Positions 55,111 to 58,785 of a DNA stretch of 58,785 nucleotides are shown here, piece after piece. The DNA is from Paludibacteraceae bacterium (GTDB lineage: Bacteria; Bacteroidota; Bacteroidia; Bacteroidales; Paludibacteraceae): positions 1 through 58,785 of the forward strand of contig JAFGVV010000025.1 of NCBI GenBank assembly GCA_016937795.1. The letters run 5' to 3'. The notes under the pieces were generated by a model. The model had not been told where the DNA came from and made no database searches. It worked only from the letters and a program-made list of their open reading frames with translations. Positions within the stretch are counted from its first letter, which is position 1; each line of letters starts with the position of its first letter. Made by a program: the position numbers and the translations under genes.

Positions 55111-56397
55111 TCACCCTCTCAGCGCCTCCCTCAGCACCTGCTGCAATAACTTTTCATTCTGCCCCTGACTGGACTTAATGCTTTGCTCCAACTCATCACA
55201 CATCCTCATAAGTTCATCTAACTTTTCAACTATACGTTTTTGTTCGGGAAGAGGTGGAAGTGAAATTGGCATTTTCTTTAGAGAAATTCCAGTTAAATGT
55301 TGTATGCCAGAACCAGTTAAGTATTTATCAATTCTGCCATTTGAGCAAATTAATTCTAAATAGAACAAATAAAGTTTTGCAGGAATACCATAATAGAATC
55401 TTACCCGATGTAATGCTTTTTGAAATTTGAACGATTCATCTTCTGATTCCCAAATTGCTCCACGTCCAGGATAACCGCCTTCACAAATCAATAAATCACC
55501 TTTTTTTACAGAATACTCTTCAAGTTCATGTTCTTCAAATCTCATCTCAAGAATATTTTTTAAATTAAAAGAATTCCATTGAACATTTAAATTACGCAAA
55601 TAAGGAGATAATGTCCCTTTATTTTTAATACCATCAAGCATTTTTCCAAGTCGAGTATTACAAATTTCCCCTAACCTACACCATACCCAATTCTCAGGTA
55701 TCTCAAAAGGAATTTCGTCTTCCTTAATAGGTGGAAGTGGTTTCTCTTTCTTGCCCGATTTTGCTTTTTCCGCTTTTATTTTTTCCAATAAATCCTTCGC
55801 ATTTCCATCGGCTGGATTCTGGGCAACTAACTTGCCCTGCATGGCTTCGCGCAAAAAGGACTGGCGAAGTTGTTTTACAAGATCGAGTTGAGTGCTTATT
55901 TCTTTTGCCAAATTTAAATTTTCTTTTTCAATCGATTTTAAATTCTCAACTACGATTTTTTGTTCTTGTATCGTTGTGGGAATAAAAACCTCAAGTGGCA
56001 ATAAATGCTTTGGTTTAATTTCAGTTTTAATTCCACCCGGAACTTGTTCTTTTATAGCTTGTTTGAATTCCGAACTTTTGAGGAAGTATTTTAAAAACTC
56101 AATATCTATTTTTTCTTTATCGTAAATATAAGATGAGTAATGAATGGTGGCTGTAATGTCATTATCTCCTTCATAAACCGTCATTGCACCCTTTTCAATG
56201 TTTATTCCAGAAATCACCAGATCTCCTTTTTTCACAAGAATCATATCGGTATTAGAAGCCTTGTCGGATATAAATATATTACCTGAAAAGTCTATTTTAT
56301 CTATTCGCTTAAAATCACTAATAGCTATGTCATTGGGTTTATACCGACCGTTTCTGTTTTTCAGGAATTCGGAAAGTTTAATCTTTTTCCAACTCAT
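55111..56397 (-). CDS. hsdS: Type I restriction-modification specificity subunit
   Basis: 428 residues with two target-recognition domains (~1-150 and ~235-385), each followed by a helical spacer. The spacers end in similar text (LVKQLRQSFLREAMQGKL near 190 and KLLQQVLREALRG at the C-terminus), as in the circularly symmetric HsdS fold. A charged linker (EKIKAEKAKSGKKEKPLPPIKEDEIPFEIPENW) joins the halves. It sets the bipartite DNA target. Start codon overlaps the hsdM stop (ATGA), so translation is coupled. Confidence 0.94.
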   Translation of the reverse strand: MSWKKIKLSEFLKNRNGRYKPNDIAISDFKRIDKIDFSGNIFISDKASNTDMILVKKGDLVISGINIEKGAMTVYEGDNDITATIHYSSYIYDKEKIDIEFLKYFLKSSEFKQAIKEQVPGGIKTEIKPKHLLPLEVFIPTTIQEQKIVVENLKSIEKENLNLAKEISTQLDLVKQLRQSFLREAMQGKLVAQNPADGNAKDLLEKIKAEKAKSGKKEKPLPPIKEDEIPFEIPENWVWCRLGEICNTRLGKMLDGIKNKGTLSPYLRNLNVQWNSFNLKNILEMRFEEHELEEYSVKKGDLLICEGGYPGRGAIWESEDESFKFQKALHRVRFYYGIPAKLYLFYLELICSNGRIDKYLTGSGIQHLTGISLKKMPISLPPLPEQKRIVEKLDELMRMCDELEQSIKSSQGQNEKLLQQVLREALRG

Positions 56398-57830
56398 TTT
56401 AATGCCTCTTTTAAATGATTCAACAAATCATTGCTTTTTTGAAAACTCTTCGAAAGCATTTCCATCAAGTCTACACTTGTATATTCGTGTGTTTCTTCCT
56501 GCTTTGTAGGGTTTTTAATGTCTAAATCGTAACCACGTTCTTTGATTATATCTATAGAAACTTTCCAGCAAATATCGCTTTCCTGTCGGTTATTCCACCA
56601 TTGTTTAATAGGTTCAAATTCTTTGGCTTGTATGGGTTTAGTCTTGTTGTATGCTTTTACGCCTTCGGGCATCCGGTGTTCGTAATACCAAATTTCTTTG
56701 GTAGGAGCGCCTTTCGTAAAAAACAAAAGATTGGTAGCTACCGTGGCATAAGGTTGAAATACGCTGTTTGGCAAGCGTATAATAGTATGCAGGTTACAGT
56801 CGGTTAGCAGCTTTTCGCGAATGCGTTGTTTTACACCGTCACCTGTTAGGCTACCATCGGGCAATACAATTCCGGCACGTCCGTCCTTTTTGAGCAGGTG
56901 TATCATTAGTATCAGAAACAAGTCGGCACTTTCCTTGGTACGGAAACTTTGCGGGAAGTTACTTTCATTTCCATTGGCTACAATGCCACCAAAAGGTGGA
57001 TTGGCTATAATGGCGTTTACACGGTGTTTTTCGGTGTAGTTGGTCAGTGGCTGGTCCAACGAATCACGGTAGGTGATATTGGGTACTTCTATGTCGTGCA
57101 ATATCAGGTTGGTGGTGGCCAACAGGTAAGGCAGCGGCTTGTATTCCCAACCAATCACACTTTCCTGCAGGGCTTTGCGGTCGTCCACTGTATTAGCCTG
57201 TTTTTTCAGGTGCTCAATAACCGAAGTAAGGAAACCGCCTGTACCACAGGCCGGGTCTAATATCTTTTCGCCTATCTGTGGGTTTAGCATATCGGTCAGA
57301 AAAGTGGTAATGGCGCGTGGTGTATAAAATTCGCCACTTTTACCCGCACTTTGCAAGCCTTTCAGAATGGTTTCGTACAACTCACCAAAAGCATGACGGT
57401 CTTTGGCTATATTGAAATCTATTTCGTTGAGTTTATTCAATACCTTGCGGATATTGATACCGCTTTTCATATAGTTGTTGTTGCCCTCAAAAACCTCACG
57501 AACAATCAAAGCACGGCGGTTACCGGTACTTACATCCACTGTACGCAGTGCAGGGAATAATTGTCGGTCAACAAATTCGAGCAGTTCATCACCTGTCATT
57601 CCTTCGTCGTCGCCTGCCCAGTTGCCTTTTTCCTTTATCCAGTGGAATTTGTCCGGTATGGGCGAAGTATAGGTTTCGTCCATCATTTCCAGCTCCTTGT
57701 CTTTGTCGGAAAATATCTTGAGGAAAAGCATCCATCCCAACTGTTCAATCCGTTGTGCATCTCCGTTTAGGCCGGAGTCCTGCCACATTATCTGCTGTAT
57801 GCTTTTTAAAATGCCTGAAATGTTGCTCAT
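56394..57830 (-). CDS. hsdM: Type I restriction-modification DNA methyltransferase subunit
   Basis: 478 residues. N6-adenine methyltransferase: N-terminal HsdM helical domain (DAQRIEQLGWMLFLKIFSDKD), SAM-binding motif I DPACGTGGF (192-200), catalytic motif IV NPPF (277-280), and a helical C-terminus that contacts HsdS. No hsdR is found between here and the other island genes on the left; it may lie right of the window. The first gene of the island operon on this strand. Confidence 0.95.
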   Translation of the reverse strand: MSNISGILKSIQQIMWQDSGLNGDAQRIEQLGWMLFLKIFSDKDKELEMMDETYTSPIPDKFHWIKEKGNWAGDDEGMTGDELLEFVDRQLFPALRTVDVSTGNRRALIVREVFEGNNNYMKSGINIRKVLNKLNEIDFNIAKDRHAFGELYETILKGLQSAGKSGEFYTPRAITTFLTDMLNPQIGEKILDPACGTGGFLTSVIEHLKKQANTVDDRKALQESVIGWEYKPLPYLLATTNLILHDIEVPNITYRDSLDQPLTNYTEKHRVNAIIANPPFGGIVANGNESNFPQSFRTKESADLFLILMIHLLKKDGRAGIVLPDGSLTGDGVKQRIREKLLTDCNLHTIIRLPNSVFQPYATVATNLLFFTKGAPTKEIWYYEHRMPEGVKAYNKTKPIQAKEFEPIKQWWNNRQESDICWKVSIDIIKERGYDLDIKNPTKQEETHEYTSVDLMEMLSKSFQKSNDLLNHLKEALK

Positions 57831-57849
57831 TAATCTTTATTTAATTATT

Positions 57850-57924
57850 TGGCTAAAGCCATTTGATTTTTTTATTTGTTAGAATGGGCTAAAGCCCAAT
57901 CCTATTCAACAATTTCAATTTATT
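57850..57924 (+). repeat. REP-type repeat block, left copy
   Basis: Contains the palindromes TGGCTAAAGCCA (57850-57861) and GGGCTAAAGCCC (57886-57897), then CCAATCCTATTCAACAATTT. Nearly identical, in the same orientation, to the block at 58535-58609 on the other side of the transposase gene. Confidence 0.75.
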
Positions 57925-58006
57925 ATTTTTTATATTTGGTTTAAACATAATTCATTGAATTGATTCCTGTTAATTGAGATAAATCTCATTCATATTCATT
58001 GAATTG

Positions 58007-58026
58007 CCTCCTGCTTTAGCTGGAGG
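58007..58026 (+). repeat. Hairpin CCTCC...GGAGG adjoining the transposase gene
   Basis: CCTCC/GGAGG arms with an inner GC/GC pair and TTTA loop. Its left half, within GAATTGCCTCCTGCTTTAGC, is the sequence that recurs four times in the tandem array at the right edge. Confidence 0.6.
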
Positions 58027-58047
58027 AAAACAATATTCAAATCATAA

Positions 58048-58059
58048 TGGCTTTAGCCA
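58048..58059 (-). repeat. Inverted REP palindrome at the 3' side of the transposase gene
   Basis: TGGCTTTAGCCA, the reverse complement of the flanking TGGCTAAAGCCA units, ending 5 nt before the transposase stop. Confidence 0.5.
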
Positions 58060-58064
58060 AATTG

Positions 58065-58517
58065 TTATTTATTATCTATGTTATCTTGAAATCTTTGAAA
58101 TCCAAATTTTTCAATCATTTCATTATATTCATCTTCCCATGTTTTGTGAGCATGATGATTTTCCTGACCTTTTATGTAATTCCTTACTCTGTCTATCATT
58201 GACTCAGAAACCGAGACTGCGAAATACTCATCCTGCCATTCAAATTTTTCTTTAATCAACCCTTCTTTATTAATCCAGTATGAAGATTCACCTTTTATCA
58301 ATTGCATTATTTTTTGTAATGTTTGATCATCACCCAATGAGACTAAACAATGACAATGCTCAGCATAACCATTTACAAAATCAATAAAAATGCCTTTTTT
58401 CTTTGCATTATCCAATATGTGTTTCCACATTTTCTTTCTCAACTCGGGTGATGAAAGATATGGCTCTCTGTTTTTTGTTGACCATACAAAATGAATGTAA
58501 ACTTTGATAAATGGCAT
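58065..58517 (-). CDS. IS200-like (REP-associated tyrosine) transposase
   Basis: 150 residues with the Y1 HUH fold: H54-C-H56 in AEHCHCLVSL is the metal pair and Y114 in RVRNYIKGQ is the nucleophile. The N-terminus VYIHFVWSTKNREPYL is typical. It would cut single-stranded DNA at hairpins. Surrounded by REP-like GGCTAAAGCC palindromes on both sides, as in REP-RAYT pairs, which are usually domesticated and vertically inherited, not self-mobile. Length is normal and no truncation is seen. Confidence 0.88.
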   Translation of the reverse strand: MPFIKVYIHFVWSTKNREPYLSSPELRKKMWKHILDNAKKKGIFIDFVNGYAEHCHCLVSLGDDQTLQKIMQLIKGESSYWINKEGLIKEKFEWQDEYFAVSVSESMIDRVRNYIKGQENHHAHKTWEDEYNEMIEKFGFQRFQDNIDNK

Positions 58518-58534
58518 GGGTTAACTACTTTTTT

Positions 58535-58609
58535 GGCTAAAGCCTATTGATTTTTTTTATTTATATGAATGGGCTAAAGCCCAATCCTATTCAACAATTT
58601 CTATTTATT
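58535..58609 (+). repeat. REP-type repeat block, right copy
   Basis: GGCTAAAGCC (58535-58544), GGGCTAAAGCCC (58571-58582) and CCAATCCTATTCAACAATTT, as in the left copy. Confidence 0.75.
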
Positions 58610-58643
58610 TAAATGGGTAAAATCCCAATTCTATTCAATGAAT

Positions 58644-58785
58644 TCTCTCCATTTTTAAATGGAGGATTTGAATTGCCTCCTGCTTTAGCATCTTTGTTTT
58701 TTGAATTGCCTCCTGCTTTAGCATCTTTGTCTTTTGAATTGCCTCCTGCTTTAGCATCTTTGTTTTTGAATTGCCTCCTGCTTTA
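58644..58785 (+). repeat. Hairpin and 33-bp tandem array at the right edge
   Basis: A CTCCATTT/AAATGGAG hairpin (~58647-58664) precedes four direct repeats of a 32-33-nt unit beginning GAATTGCCTCCTGC and containing TTTAGCATCTTTG, starting at 58670, 58703, 58736 and 58768; the last is cut by the window end. Units differ by one or two bases. Confidence 0.8.

Noticed and set aside
58670..58785. Tandem units considered as a CRISPR array
   Set aside because: The repeats are head-to-tail with only a few T residues between them; there are no unique spacers and no cas genes.

Overview
The window reads as a chromosomal segment from a member of the Bacteroidota, most likely order Bacteroidales. The evidence is: A/T-rich untranslated leaders without Shine-Dalgarno sequences, repeated promoters of the TAnnTTTG (-7) / TTTG (-33) type, two secreted proteins with type IX secretion (T9SS) C-terminal sorting domains, a carboxypeptidase-regulatory-domain TonB receptor, Bacteroidota-only families (DUF4831, DUF6266, DUF4878 lipoproteins), and the Bacteroides-style gene orders leuA-leuC-leuD-(cimA-like)-leuB and exbB-exbD-tonB. 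No rRNA, tRNA or CRISPR array was seen.

Layout. 1-3819 (+): end of a LUD/LutC-like gene, then cdsA, an OFA-type MFS permease and a PlsC-like acyltransferase (phospholipid synthesis flavour). 3820-7454: a quiet stretch with a possible 28-residue membrane peptide, then a family 2 glycosyltransferase and adenine deaminase (-). 7661-16260: a small lipoprotein, a 1340-residue leucine-rich T9SS cargo, a TonB-dependent receptor under a TPP riboswitch (so probably a thiamine transporter) and a periplasmic TPR protein. 16359-18123: an oxidative-stress locus, glutathione peroxidase / OhrR-like regulator / secreted glutathione peroxidase, with two matching palindromic operators straddling the first promoter. 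18381-19381: two overlapping lipoprotein genes.

19410-26630 (-) is the leucine/branched-chain operon. It starts with a promoter, a 30-codon leader peptide and a terminator hairpin (attenuator), followed by leuA, leuC, a GxxExxY-family gene flanked by inverted degenerate nonamer repeats, leuD, a citramalate/isopropylmalate-synthase-like gene and leuB. G/C-rich dispersed repeats sit at the gene junctions and encode the extreme N-termini of LeuC and of the CimA-like protein. 26824-34000 (-): gcvH, an EEP-fold phosphohydrolase, two rhomboid proteases, a DJ-1 protein, the TonB-ExbD-ExbB energy module and pdxJ; HU lies on the other strand. 34192-41294 (+): nadK, fmt (bracketed by 111-bp direct repeats and heptanucleotide tandem repeats), a DUF368 membrane protein, topA and a DUF4831 protein. 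41572-49245 is a single 2557-residue modular T9SS surface protein.

49386-58785 (-) is an accessory/defence island: a DUF6266 protein, a two-gene unit of an unrecognised protein plus a winged-helix/DUF488 protein, a very A/T-rich three-gene ABC-3C conflict system (SMEK-domain effector, middle component MC6, DUF2326 ATPase), hsdS and hsdM of a type I restriction-modification system with no hsdR in view, and an IS200-like (RAYT) transposase set in REP-type palindromes, with a 33-bp tandem array running off the right edge.
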